Assembly: GCA_022702705.1 (NCBI GenBank)
Contig: CM040427.1
Span: 74,081,283-74,145,282 of the forward strand
Direction of reading: 5' to 3'
Length of the DNA stretch: 64,000 nucleotides
DNA from: Papilionanthe hookeriana x Papilionanthe teres
Lineage: Eukaryota > Streptophyta > Magnoliopsida > Asparagales > Orchidaceae
The stretch's first letter is position 1; every line of letters begins with the position of its first letter. Made by a program: the position numbers and the translations under genes. The notes under the pieces were generated by a model. It had not been told where the DNA came from. It made no database searches and saw only the letters and a list, made by a program, of their open reading frames with translations. Shown here one piece after another: positions 34,000 to 46,900 of this stretch.

Positions 34000-36900
34000 C
34001 TTGGCTTTGCTTTCAATAGGCCTGCCCAAAAAGTTCATTATTAGGAAGCACCTCGATTCACCAAAGTTTCATTGAGTTCAACAATGCAGAAAATAGAATA
34101 ATAAAAATGATTAGAAACCCAAAAAAAAAAATCTCTTTTCTTCCCCTTAAATCTTGTGTTATTTGAAAGTTTAACCCTATGTTGTTTAATTATAGTACGA
34201 TGCTTGGCAATATGACATTGTAACCCATAGAAGTATAATTTGAGAGTATGCAAGTTCTTGCAATTATAAATATTGCACAGAATCTCTTAGACTTTATTTA
34301 AATGTTGGTTAAATTAGAATTTTATTTTTTAAGGCTCGATAAACCTTATGTTTAGTTTGAATTTGATTCAAATTCTAATGAGTTGAACATGAACATAATT
34401 TTCGCAAACAATTTCATATGTAAATTAAACACAAACATATCAAATTTGAAGCGAGTCAAACACGAAAAAACTTCCAGCTCATTCAAACTCAGCTCATTTA
34501 AATCTCTAGTCCAGACAAGGATGTTGAAGGGCAAAAATTTATTGAGTGAGAACTTGTAGCTATTGACATAGTTGGCTAAAGTCCTTGCGACATAGAACAT
34601 CCTCTAATTGTTAGGTCGTCCACTTGATTGTATGTTACAAGATCAACAAAATTTGATACCAACTAATATAGCCCCTCCATGATGAGTAAAGGAAAAGAAA
34701 GCCAATAACAATGATCAATATTCGTCCATTGATGAAAAATCATCAATTGATAGTTCAAAATAATTGAAGAGGCAAACACACAATCCATGAACAAGATACA
34801 CCAAACACCAATCTTGATAATATCCTACAGTTATTTTATCACATGACCACAATAAAATTGAAAGAAAAAAAATCAAAACCCAATCTCATATGATAACAAC
34901 TGCCATATATATGAAAAATCAAATAAAGAAGTAAGAACATAAAAAACTAGAAGTCCACACAAAATGATGAATTACTCAAAGTGTATCTACATTTAGTCAA
35001 GACGCGACATTTTTTACCTTTGATCTGCTTCACCACCTTTGGATCAACCGCAACCTCCTTTCAAATGAGGATAACTTTAATGTTCATAATTATATGATGT
35101 CTATCATCATCTAATATTCATAATTTGCTCATCATCCACAGCCTAATGCACGATATCATCTATCGACATATGTTTGCTAGCATAAGTTTGTCATCTAATA
35201 TTCATTATCACTTTATAATGGTCATCCCTTGACACCAATTGCTGCCTGACTTCTATTGACATTTATTGTTCTTTATCTCCCTATGATTAGCTGTCTGTCA
35301 CTCATCATAATTTGATGCCTCCCATTCCTTGATGCATATTATCACTTAACCTCCATAGCTTCATGAAGTCCATCCTCCCTCAAACCTTGTGGTCAATTAA
35401 ACTTCATTATCATAGGAATCTTATGGTCTAATGATGTTCATCATCATTAAACATCCACATTGTCCCATAAATCTCATTATCATTTAACTTTCACAATTGC
35501 TCAACACTCATCATCCCCTTACATTGCGGGCTTTTTAACATTCAAAGTGTGTGATGTTTGCCTTCTCCTAATGGAAATCATCATTCAATTCTCCAAGTTG
35601 CTCGATGCCTATCATTCCTTAATGACTCACTACTCAATGATTAGTATTACCTAAAGACTTTGAGCTTGGTGTTAATAGTCACATGATGTTCAGCCCCCGG
35701 TGCTTATCATCACTCAAAGCTCATTGTTGCTTGGCATCCACAATTGCTTGACGCTTCATTCCTTGACTCTGTCATCACAAAATATTCATACTTGTCTAGC
35801 ATCCTTCATTCCTTGACGCCTATCATTGCTCAACATTCATTATCACTAGACTAGTTGTCCCAAAACAATCATAATTGTTTCCCATTCATTATCATTAGAT
35901 GCCCATCCATTATTGCCAAAATTCCATCACCCACTTACATTTGTGATCACTCACATTTATTATTACCCAAAATTCACTAACACTTGAAATCCATAGTTGC
36001 TTAATATCAACCATATTCCAAATTTTGTAGCAACTCCAAATTCATCATTTTCCAATGCTTTCCATCCTTTAATACTTATATTGTTCAATGCCCAAGTCAC
36101 CCATTGATCCATGATTGTTCAGCCTCCCCTCTTTTTAGAAGAACTATCATCCCAACCACATTTATGTCAAACCATTAACTCTAGGTCACTCGCTAACTCT
36201 CAATTGTCTAATCTTCTCAACTTTCAAGAAAACAACTACACTGACTATCTTTTATTAACTGTTAGATCTACGAACATCCTGTCTCTTCTTTTTGAAGAGA
36301 AAAATCATTCCAATTATTGTATGAAACCATCAACACGAATACATCTAATTTCTCTTCGCTATGACTATTAGGAGATGATCAATTTTGCCATCTTAAGTGG
36401 CTCTATGACCTTCTCACAGAACACTGCCGCCTCCTTCAGGTCACAAGTATCCCTGCCACCGCCAGAAGATTGATCAAACTACCCCAAATAGCCTCAATGA
36501 CCTTCATGTGCCACAACATTTGATGCTTCAAGCTCATGCTACCAATTCTTTTAAGAAGGGGACTAACATAATTAACTGAATTTCCCTCATCAATCTCATT
36601 TTTGTTGCTAAAAACAAAAACACTAGCAATACTTAATTTTTTCTTGAATTATATCATTGCCATAGTCATGTCTTTAGAAAAGTGGCCAGTCATAAATCAT
36701 GTTGAATACTAATAAAACTTGTGTCAATTAAACAAGTCCTAAGGGTTATTCTTTTCCAAGACATAAAGATTGATTTTTTTCTATTCGCTCTACTTATCTA
36801 ATTATGTGAGCCAACATTCATAGCCAAGGCAATACGATTTTCTCAGACACTACAAGAAAAATAGTGAGCGGAGAGAATACACAATTGGATAATCATGAAG

Positions 36901-37400
36901 ATGACAAAATATAAATTCATCGAAAAATGGAATATCAAATAGGCTATTAATTCTCAGTTGCAAGAACAGTGAATAACTTTTGTCAGCCGATTAATTCATA
37001 AATATCCATCTTTCTGCTTGTTCACTGTTCACCTTTACATCTCCAAGGAACTGATCAACAACATAACCAAAATTGAACATGTGGCTACTAGAAAAGAATA
37101 CATATCTATTCCCTAAATAGAGTCAGGCCTTCCTATTCTTCCAACAGGGAAAACACATAATTATAGGCTGCAGTTCTAGATTGGGATGATTTAAATGGCC
37201 ATATACTTCTCAATCAACATATTAAGTACAATAACTTGCCATGGATTCCATCTTGAACTAGAAGGTTGAGCTGCCACGGTTCCAATAACATTCTTCACAT
37301 AAATTGGAAGAACTCTATAATTTCTTTTTCAACTAAAACTTTACGAAAGAAGATAACTGCAATAGCTACAAACAAATGATATATAATCACATTGCAACGA
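34000..37400. other. Non-coding DNA downstream of the TPR gene
   Basis: AT-rich. Around 34330-34510 AGCTCATTCAAACTCAGCTCATT-like repeats suggest the worn arm of a hAT-type element like those above. No gene was found. Confidence 0.5.
35040..36100. repeat. Degenerate repeat region of CATCATT/CTTGATGC motifs
   Basis: Variants of TGATGCCTATCATT, CATCATTCCTTGATG and AACATTCATTATCAC recur for about 1 kb with no fixed period. It looks like an old, decayed minisatellite. Confidence 0.55.
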
Positions 37401-37404
37401 GTTA

Positions 37405-37452
<48 letters not shown>
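37405..37452. repeat. (AAT)10(ATT)6 palindromic microsatellite in the TPR 3' UTR
   Basis: Ten AAT units are followed directly by six ATT units, so the junction is a perfect palindrome. It lies about 40 bp past the TPR stop codon in the direction of transcription and would form a hairpin of about 18 pairs in the RNA. Confidence 0.9.
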
Positions 37453-37494
37453 TAAAAAAAAAAAAGAAAAAACTACATGGACAAGAGCTATACC

Positions 37495-37745
37495 TCATAC
37501 AGGAATCCTTTGTTTGGATTTGATCTTTAACAATTGTAATCTTCTTTGTAGAGGAAATTTCTCATCATACAGCCCCATTTTATCCAAATAGAACAACACC
37601 TTTTTCAATGTCATGAGAGAATGCTCACTGTCATAACCAAACTCTGCCTCTTGAATACTCAGGATTCTTTTCAACTTAGCTAAAATATCACTGTCCTCCC
37701 TCTCCAATCTAGTTTGTATTGAGACCAGGCAGTCGAGGGCTTCAC
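37495..37745 (-). CDS. TPR gene, last exon
   Basis: Acceptor ACAG|GTGAAGCC, phase 1, stop TGA at 37495-37497. It encodes the final repeats (ILAKLKRILSIQEAEFGYDS, then VLFYLDKMGLYDEKFPLQRR) and a basic C-terminus ending KIKSKQRIPV. Confidence 0.9.
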
Positions 37746-40700
37746 CTGTCAAAGTACAAAGAAATATAATCATCAATACTTAGTTTATAGGAATGAATAG
37801 GTATAAGCTAAACTCACAACAATCATCAACATATTGTCCTCTTTAGCTAATAAGTCTCAAGATTCTTGTCCCCCTAGTCCAATTTATTTAAAGTTTATTC
37901 ATCCTAAGAGTGCCCAAGCCTTCGTACACCAAAATTTAGAATTTCTGATGAAACTATAATCTTTAAAGTAAAATGATTAAGTGTTTTGCTTCTCCGTAAA
38001 TGAGAGACATTACAATTAGCTTCTTTCTTATCTATGTAAATAAACAAACTCTTTTATGAATCTATGCCATGCGAGATCTATGTAATCCTACATAAATTGC
38101 AAACCACCTAATAATTAGTTACTTTTCAAACGGATAAAACTTAGACTGACTGATCTTGTAGTAAAGCTTGATCATATTTATGAACTATAGTAAAGAAAAT
38201 CAAAGTGAAACTAACTCATGTCAGAGGCGTAAGGAAAAAGTTCAATTCAAAACAATGAGATGTTTATGAGAGCGTTAAGTACAGAACATACCTACAGGAA
38301 GAGATTCTTTCCCGAATAATTTCTCACGAATTTGAACCACTTCAAGAGCAAGGTTCTCAGCTTCTTCATCTTCTTTTAGGTGGTACAAGGTAACCGCAAG
38401 GTGTAACATTGGAACAGTGATGGATTGACCACAAGGTTCCACAGTCTTAGACATAATTTGCAAGCATGTTCTCAGCAAACGTTCAGCCTCACAATAGTTT
38501 TTAGAACGGGAATACGAGGCAGCAAGATTTAGAAGGTGACCCACTGAATTAGGATGCTCGATCCCTTTGTACTTTTCATTGATCAAAAGGCATTCCTTGA
38601 GTACTTCTCTGCCTTCATGCTCCCTAAGTATGAAAACTTGATGAATAAGATAGTGAGAAATGTTTCAAATAAGCAATTCATGATTAATGCAGGAAACATG
38701 ACCATAGGGTGCTTTGTCTCCAATCATAAGGCTTTGAATCTTAAGGCCAAATACATATAGTGTGTCTGAGTTCAAAAACAAAGGTTACAACTTACAATTA
38801 ATGCAATTGAGGTCTTCAATATTATCATATCTCTATTATCAAATGCACCAAATATAATCGCAGGTGGTGACTATACTTTCATCAAAATGATTGGAAAAAA
38901 AATGGGAAACCTGCTCTTTTTCTCTCTGAGGCTGAAACTAGTATTCTTGTGTCTGCTTATTGTTTTGCTCTAGTGGGGAGATTCCTTTATGGTCACCAAA
39001 AACTTGAGATCATTCGGAAATATTTTGAAGCTATGAAGCTATCAAATAGTTGGAAAATTGGCTTACTTGATGGCCGACATATACTCATTCAGTTATCTAA
39101 TGCGGATTATACTTACATTTTTCTAAAAAGGTAATCAAGATTGATAACAATTTTATGAAAATTCTGAAGTGGACTGTCGATTTTGATCCAAAAGCGGAGT
39201 CACATATCATTCCTGTTTGGATAAAGTTCCCGGGGTTAAAAGTACAACACTTCAACTATAAAATTTTGTACTCCTTAGCAGTTGTCTACGGTAAGCCTCT
39301 CAAGGTTGATAATCTCACGCTTGCTATCACCAGACCTTCTGTGGCTTGTGTTAGTGGAAAGAGATATCACCCAACCCGCCCCAGATGAGATATGGATTGA
39401 ATCCAATCACAATAGATACTGACAAAAAGTTGAAATAGATTCACATCCTCCTTTTTACTCTCAATGTACTATGTTTGGCCACAGTATTTCTATTTGTTAT
39501 CGCTTGCATCCTCATTCAAAGTTGTATACTGCTAAAGTTCAACAACCTGCTCAGAAATCTATTCATACTGAATTGGGGGTGGACGTCTTGCCACCTGCCA
39601 TCACTGCTGAGGAGGTGCAACCCAATTCTATTTCCAACACCGCACATATCTTTGCTCATTTGTCTAACGCTTCTCCAGATAGGAACATTTTTGATGATCC
39701 TTCTACTCAAATCTTGGTTGTCCCAGATGAAGAACTCCATACCCCAGCTGTTGCCCGAGAACCTTCCACTGATGTTACAGGCGACAATATTTGTACTGTT
39801 TCTCTATCGCCTCAAGTAGAGCGAGAGGTTAATGTTACTCAGGCACATGGGAATCTTGATGTGCGATTAACTGCATCTGTCCGGCCACCTGTGGACCAAT
39901 CCACTAATTAGTTAAGTCAATCCTCAGATGAGGAATGACAAGTTTACACATCTAGGAGAAAAAAAAAAGAATGGAGACCTACTTCCGCTCAGGAATCTGA
40001 TGGATGACATTCTGGTCACTTCGGGGTGATGGTTTGCACCTCACCAATTTGTTAGTCGGCTCCCGTTTGAGAATTGGAGGCAGAGGCAGGGCTGCACGTC
40101 CCTAGCTTTTTGCGCACTTTGGTGGTTTTGGCTTTTTGATGTTATATGTCTCTTTTCTTTTTTGGGATTTTGTATGTGTTGTATCGTATGTGTTAGGTTT
40201 TCTTTTAAGCTCACTTATACAACATATCTGTATCTTTTCATCTTTAATATATTAGCCTCGAGCTTTTTCAAAAAAAAATATGAAATAAAATCACGATATT
40301 TTTAAGCATAAAAAATAAAATGCTTTATAATTCAACCCAAATGCACATGCAAAATGAGCTTAAAATATATTTTTCACATTACTAAAAAAAACAATGAGAG
40401 AATAGCAAAAGTGGATGAAACCCAATTCACTAACTGCACATGAAGGGCTGCTACTATGTTAAAGACAAACACACTGTTGATAATAATTCAATTTGAATCA
40501 CTCTAAAAGAACGAAAAAAAATGCAGATAAAGCTTAACAACATGGGATGATGGAAACTCAACTAACCCCACCATACCTTTTAATAACTTCGCATTCTGCG
40601 CTACAAGAAGAAAGGGCATCCAATTCTACATAGGTTAAAAGTAAATCAATGATGGTAAGCCTACTTTAATTTTTACGAGATGCTTATTCAGCAAAAGCTA

Positions 40701-41877
40701 AAGCTCAACTAAAAAAGCTCCACAGAATATCTCATATGAGCCTTCCCAAGTCCCAAAAAGCTCTATAGCGCAAGCAACCCAAGAAAATCTCATTTTTATG
40801 ATATAGTCAATCAAACTAAAGTTGCATGCACATATTTAAAATATTCACCAACAATTATACAAACCTCCAAAAGTTGTGACATTGGCTGAATCATCTATTT
40901 AAAAGACTTCTAAATTCAAAAAATAAAATAAAATAAAATAAAATAAAATAAAAAACAAGCTAATGTTTTTTTTTTTTTTTTTTTGTGTGAAAATTTTAAA
41001 ATTAACAAATTGAAACTAGATTTCGAAAAGTTCAAATTATAGAAGATTTTGAAATGAAAAAAATATAATGATTACTTCACCTCATTAAATTGTACATGCC
41101 ATAAAATTTCCCATTCCAGAATTTGAAATGTATGATTATGGTGATTGCATCATTTGAGGTTAATTTTTTTTGTATTGAAAATTCCAAATATCATATTTTT
41201 ATAGAAAAATTTTGAAATTTGGCGAGTAGTTTTCTCTAACAAACATCTACTCTAATTCAAATGCCCTAATAAAAATTTCACTATGGCAAACTGAAGAAAT
41301 TTAGAATTACAAAAGATCTTACATCTATTTCACACATTTGTGAAAATATGTAATTCAATAATGTGTGCAAATCCTCATTTTTCAAAGTCACTCAAGGACA
41401 TGAAAATCACAAATCTATAACTGCACAATCAAAAGCTGTTTAAATCCCCAATATCTTTTGGGTCAGAGTTAAACGAAACAAAAACACCTCCTAAATTAGA
41501 ATTAACTATAACCTAAAAATGATCCCGAAGATAATCCCAATCCAAACAAGCACGACAAAGTGGGAATAATCTACAACCCAAAAATGATCCTCGAGATACT
41601 CTTAGTCCACCGCTAAATATCCTATATGTGATAAAAGCAATATTAAATGCATTTAAGAATGAAAATAAATAATCCTTTCAAAAAAAATATTACTAAAATT
41701 CCTCTGAAAAAAAGTTAAGCTATAGCTCCCTTTTAGTTGTGATTGGTTATCATTAGCTACGATGATAAATAATTCCTTCTTTCAGAAAAATTTTAGTTTA
41801 ATCTTGTCTTGAAAGGACTATTTATTGTCATCCTTAAGATACATACATCCATATTACATACATATATATAGATATAC

Positions 41878-41955
<78 letters not shown>

Positions 41956-43892
41956 AATGCCCAAGGGATAATTTTATTGAAAATGAAAAGGTACATAAAG
42001 GTTGTGTGGGAGGATCCAAGTAAATGCGCCATACCCATATGATACACGGACACTAATATCCCAAAAAAAAGATAAGACGGATTAAACTCTAAAATTCAAA
42101 CTCGCAGAAAATAAGTTGTTAGGGGCGAGCCAGCTTGGTCCTGCCTCTGCCTCTGGTTCTAGGAACGGAGTCAGCTAACAAATTGCTGAGTGTCGTGTCA
42201 TTACCCGGAGTAACTAAAGTATCATCCATTAAGTTCCCAAGTTGGGGTGTGTCTCCATTCTTCTTCTTCCTCCTAGATGTGTATACATGTCATTCCTCAT
42301 CCGATCAGTGTGATCAACAGATTGTCTGACATGTAGAAGAGGGTGAGCCCCTTGCTTCTGACTAACAGTAACAACATTCTCATTCTGAAAAGGTGGTAAA
42401 CATGTCTCCTCGGCACCTGATGCTTCCTGAGGATGTGGAGTTGCGATGCTTTCCTAATTATCGAACCGAAGAATATCCTTTGGAGGTAAGGATCCAGCAG
42501 TATTATTTTCAACAGTAATAGAAGTTGTAGGATGCCCAACTGAACCATCTGTCAATACATCGGTCGGAAGAATAGAAACAGTATTGTCTCTGGTAGTGTG
42601 AGGGAGAGGTGGCATCGTGTCAATAATCTGTGGAATGCACTCGGGAGCGGAAAAGGGACAGGTAAGAAGTGGGTTAGACCCAGTATTTTTATTTGGAAGT
42701 TTAGATTCAGATGCAAATAATAACATTGAGAAAGAGAGTGTTCAAACATACGACGACAAGTGCATTAAAGAGGTATCTATTCGAGTTCTGCTTGCTGCCA
42801 AAATCTCTGATGTTGTGTGCCAACCCATATCTCTCCCGAAAAAGGTAAAGTAATATCCCATTCTACAAAAATTTTGGCTTCAGAAGGCCGAGTCAGATTC
42901 ACCATAGGCGTATCAGTTTTGAGAGGTTCTGGTATACCATCGCTAAGGCGAATAGGAACTCTTGATCGTAAAGGTGAACATTCAAACCTGGGAAGTGCAG
43001 CCAAACATGAATGGTAGGAGTTTCAGTACGAGGGTAAAAAACCACCGTCCATTTTAAAACCTTCATCACCCGGTTGTCTATTCAAAGAGTTTTCTCGCAA
43101 ACAATTGGATGTAGCCTTCATCATCTGATAAATGAATGAGGATATGTCGACCATCCAATTTACCAATCTTTCAACCCCCTTTCAGCTTCATTTGCTCAAA
43201 ATCCTTTCGAATTAGCTCGAGTCTAGGGTTTCCATAAAGAAACTTACCTACTAAGAACAGTCAGCAAGGAGCAACTAGGATGGAGATCTCGGCTTCTGTG
43301 AGAAAGATTGCAGGTTTGCCATTTTTATGGAATGTTCTTTTGAAAAACCCGGTTTCAACGCCACTAGCAAAAGCATTGTGGTAACATTGCAAAAACATAT
43401 TTGAAAGAGGGGCGGGAGCGGGGTTATCACCGGCGAGGGCGACGGGGTAGGAAAGAACCCCTGCAGCCATCTCCTTGGCCGGATTCAGTCACTGCGTGAG
43501 GAGAAGAACGACTCGCAGGAGCAGAGCAGAGTAGCAGACGAAGACGACGCAATCTGCGACCGAGGACGAAAGGCTCGGTCAACAAAAACGACGCACACGA
43601 TGCTGACGACGACGAAGCACACGACGACGGTGTGTGAGCTGCTGCAACAAGAGGAGAAAAGACGCACTGGCGTAGCTGTCGAGAGAAGGCGACGCAGTCT
43701 GCTACGCAACCGAGGACAAGAAGAGAAGAAAATATTTGTGAGAAGCCTCGGCCAGCAGTGTGCAAGCCTGTATTCGAATCCGATGAAGCAGTAGCCACGA
43801 GAACACGACGTGGACGATGGGGTGAAGTCGGAGGTTAACGTTGGCTTTCACCGTCGGGCGAAACCCTAGTAGAGTTCACCTCCATGATATAT

Positions 43893-43964
<72 letters not shown>

Positions 43965-46900
43965 AAAAGCCCGAGGCGATTTTATTGAAATAGAAAAGAT
44001 AGATAAAGGTTGTATGAGAGGGCCCAATAGAGGCACTATATATACGATACAACGTACAATAATATCCTAACAGAAAAGGATACAGATAAACTCAAAAAAA
44101 AATTTAAAACATGCAGAATACAAGTAGCTAGGGATGAGACAGTTTTATCCTGCCTCTTCTTCTAATTTTAGGAGCGGAGTCAGATATCAAACTTTGAAGT
44201 GTTCTGCCATTGCCAGGAGCAACCAAAGTATGATCCATTAAGTTTCCAAGCTGGAATGTGCCCCAGCCTTCTTCTTCCGCTGAGAAGTGCAAACCTGTCA
44301 TTTTTCATCTGAAGATTGGCTTATGTGATCTTCGTTCTGATTAGATAGTAGAACCGCAATAGAAGGAAAGTCAGTTGTTGCAACAGTTATAGGTTCAGTG
44401 TGTAATGTCACATCTTCACTTGATGCTTCCTGAAAAGGAGCAGCAAGGCTATCTTGATTAGCAGTCCGAACATTATCCCTTGTAGTATGGTCAGGGGAAG
44501 GGGCAACTACATCTGATACCAACTCCTGTCTTGTAGTGAGTCCCTCCCCAGGTGGAGCCAATGTGTCTAGAGCAGTAGGGAGTTCCTGTTTTTGACTATT
44601 GGTTCTCAACTGTGGGTGCAATCTGAAACATTTCTCTTGCGAGTGTCCAAACATTTTACAGTGCTTGCAGTAGTGAGGTTTTTGTTCCATAATGATTTTT
44701 TGTCAATAACCATTATGAGTAGAGTCAAGCCAGACTTCCACATCTGGTAATGTAATATTCATTTCAATCAAAATACTTGCAGTAAAAGACCTTAATAAAT
44801 GAACTGTATGTCTGTCTACCTGCATAGGTTTTACAATGATAGTCCCAATTGCATTTAAGATAGGTTGTTCAAAGAATTGAAGCTTGAGTTCAGGTAATGA
44901 GAACCAGATAGACGCAAATAGGGGTTCTTGATTGAGATCAAAATTAGGGGTCCATTTGAGCAATTTATAGGTTTGTCCTCAATTGTGATGAATTTCTTTG
45001 AGAAAATCCATGTGTAGTCTGTTTCTATGCCCAGATGTCTCATAACATGTCTTCCGTCAAGAAGGTCTACCTGCCAATCCCCAACTAGTTTGAAATATTC
45101 AAAAACCTTCCTGATAATCTCCATCTTAGGACGAACTAATTGGAACTTGCCAACTAGTGTAAATTTGTACTTTTCTACAAGAGATGAAATTTCAGTGTCA
45201 AAGAAGAATAGTGCTGGTTTGCCCGCCTTTTTCTCTATTTTTTTATGAGATTGCAATCACCATGTCCTACAACAGAGTCATGATACATCTGCGGGAATAT
45301 CAGACTATCTGCGAGGTGGAAAGGGGAGCTGCGTTTGTGAACCACTGTAGCATTAGAGGGTTTGGCGGGTTTACCACCGGCGAGGGCGGCGGCGAAGGAA
45401 AGTCCTGTGGCCATTAACGTGCTTCACGCAAGACACTGCAGGAGCAAAAACAGCTGGCGCAGCTTACCGAGCACAGCACTGCAGCTGTCGTACACAACAC
45501 TGTAGTTGTCGAACATATATGTTGCTGCAAAATCGCGGAATGAAGCCAAACTGCAGGATCGCGGAATGAAAGCAGGAGCTGGTTCGACCTGCAGGATTGC
45601 GGGATAGGCAGCAAAGCCCACAAAACAATGCGAGCGGAGCTCCGAATGAAGCAGATGAGGGAGACGTCACTACGCAAGTGACCCGAGTCGTCGAGATCGA
45701 AGGCGTCCGTGCAGCGAAGAACCACAGAAGGCGACGCAAACTCTAGAGAACAACGATGCTACGTACAACGAAGAAGACGGCGTCGGAGAAGACGCAAGCA
45801 GAGGAATGGATGAAATGCGATGCGATAAAACGCTGTAACAGTCGCTAAGGTTCGCCATGAGGCGAAATCCAAGCAGAGCCAAGGGGACAAGATGACGCCA
45901 TATATATATATATATATCAGTCTCTTTATTAATACACTATGTCAGAGTCAATATTTTCTTAACAGTCACCCTCGCAAGCAGAAAGAATGAGATCTCCACA
46001 ACAAACTCAATCTACTTATCCCAGCGGAGTTAGGTCAAAAGTACCTATATGTCGTCATCCCAATTAAAGCTTCCAAAGCAAGGTCTGTGTTGAAGTCCAC
46101 TAATAATTTGAAGCCAACAAACAGTTTAATTTCCCAGAAGCCAAATTATAAATTGTCAGTCTTTCCCATGGATTAGTTAATTTAGCTCCTCCCAAAAAAT
46201 CAAGGATGACAAACATCCACAAAAGCTAGCCCTTTAATCTAGCTTAAAAAGTTACCCTATCGATTGACAGGCAATGCAAAAAAGAATCTACGAACCTATC
46301 AGTTTGCCCATATATGTCCCAAATTTCCAAAGCCAAAGAAAGCATATACATAATGAGGTTGAAAAATGTCAATTATAACATGATGGAACTATAGTAGCTA
46401 CAACAAAATAAAATAAGTCTCAACACCTAGATGATGGTTGCATTGCCATTAACTTTGAACTAGAAAGTATCCCAACCCAACAACTCAGTTGATCCTCAAG
46501 GCTTGTTCAGATGCTTACTCTTAAAAATTACCTTCAACCCTTGATTTCCTAAAATTAAAATACTATAACAAGATGCCTGTTACCTATCCTCGACAATTTA
46601 AAAAGCTTAAAAGTCACAAAAATACAAAATGATGGCAAAAAAAAACATCAATAAGAAATTATGATGAGATTTTGTCCGAGCTAACCCAAAAGCCAAATTC
46701 AAATAAATCCAAGCTCACAAAGAAACCAATATTATATCATTTTTTTATCAAATAAGACCAACTCAAAATTCAATACATACAAGGATGTGACACCGACACA
46801 AAGCCTCTAACTAATGATTACCCTAATATGATAGTACCATTACAATTCGATTATGATAAAAGCTTTATGACTAAAAAACTAGCCTACAAGAAACACCATC

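Noticed and set aside
43427..43798. Ser/Arg/Cys-rich frames on both strands
   Set aside because: They lie in the GC-rich 5' UTR of LINE copy 2; similar frames at 45414-45882 lie in that of copy 3.
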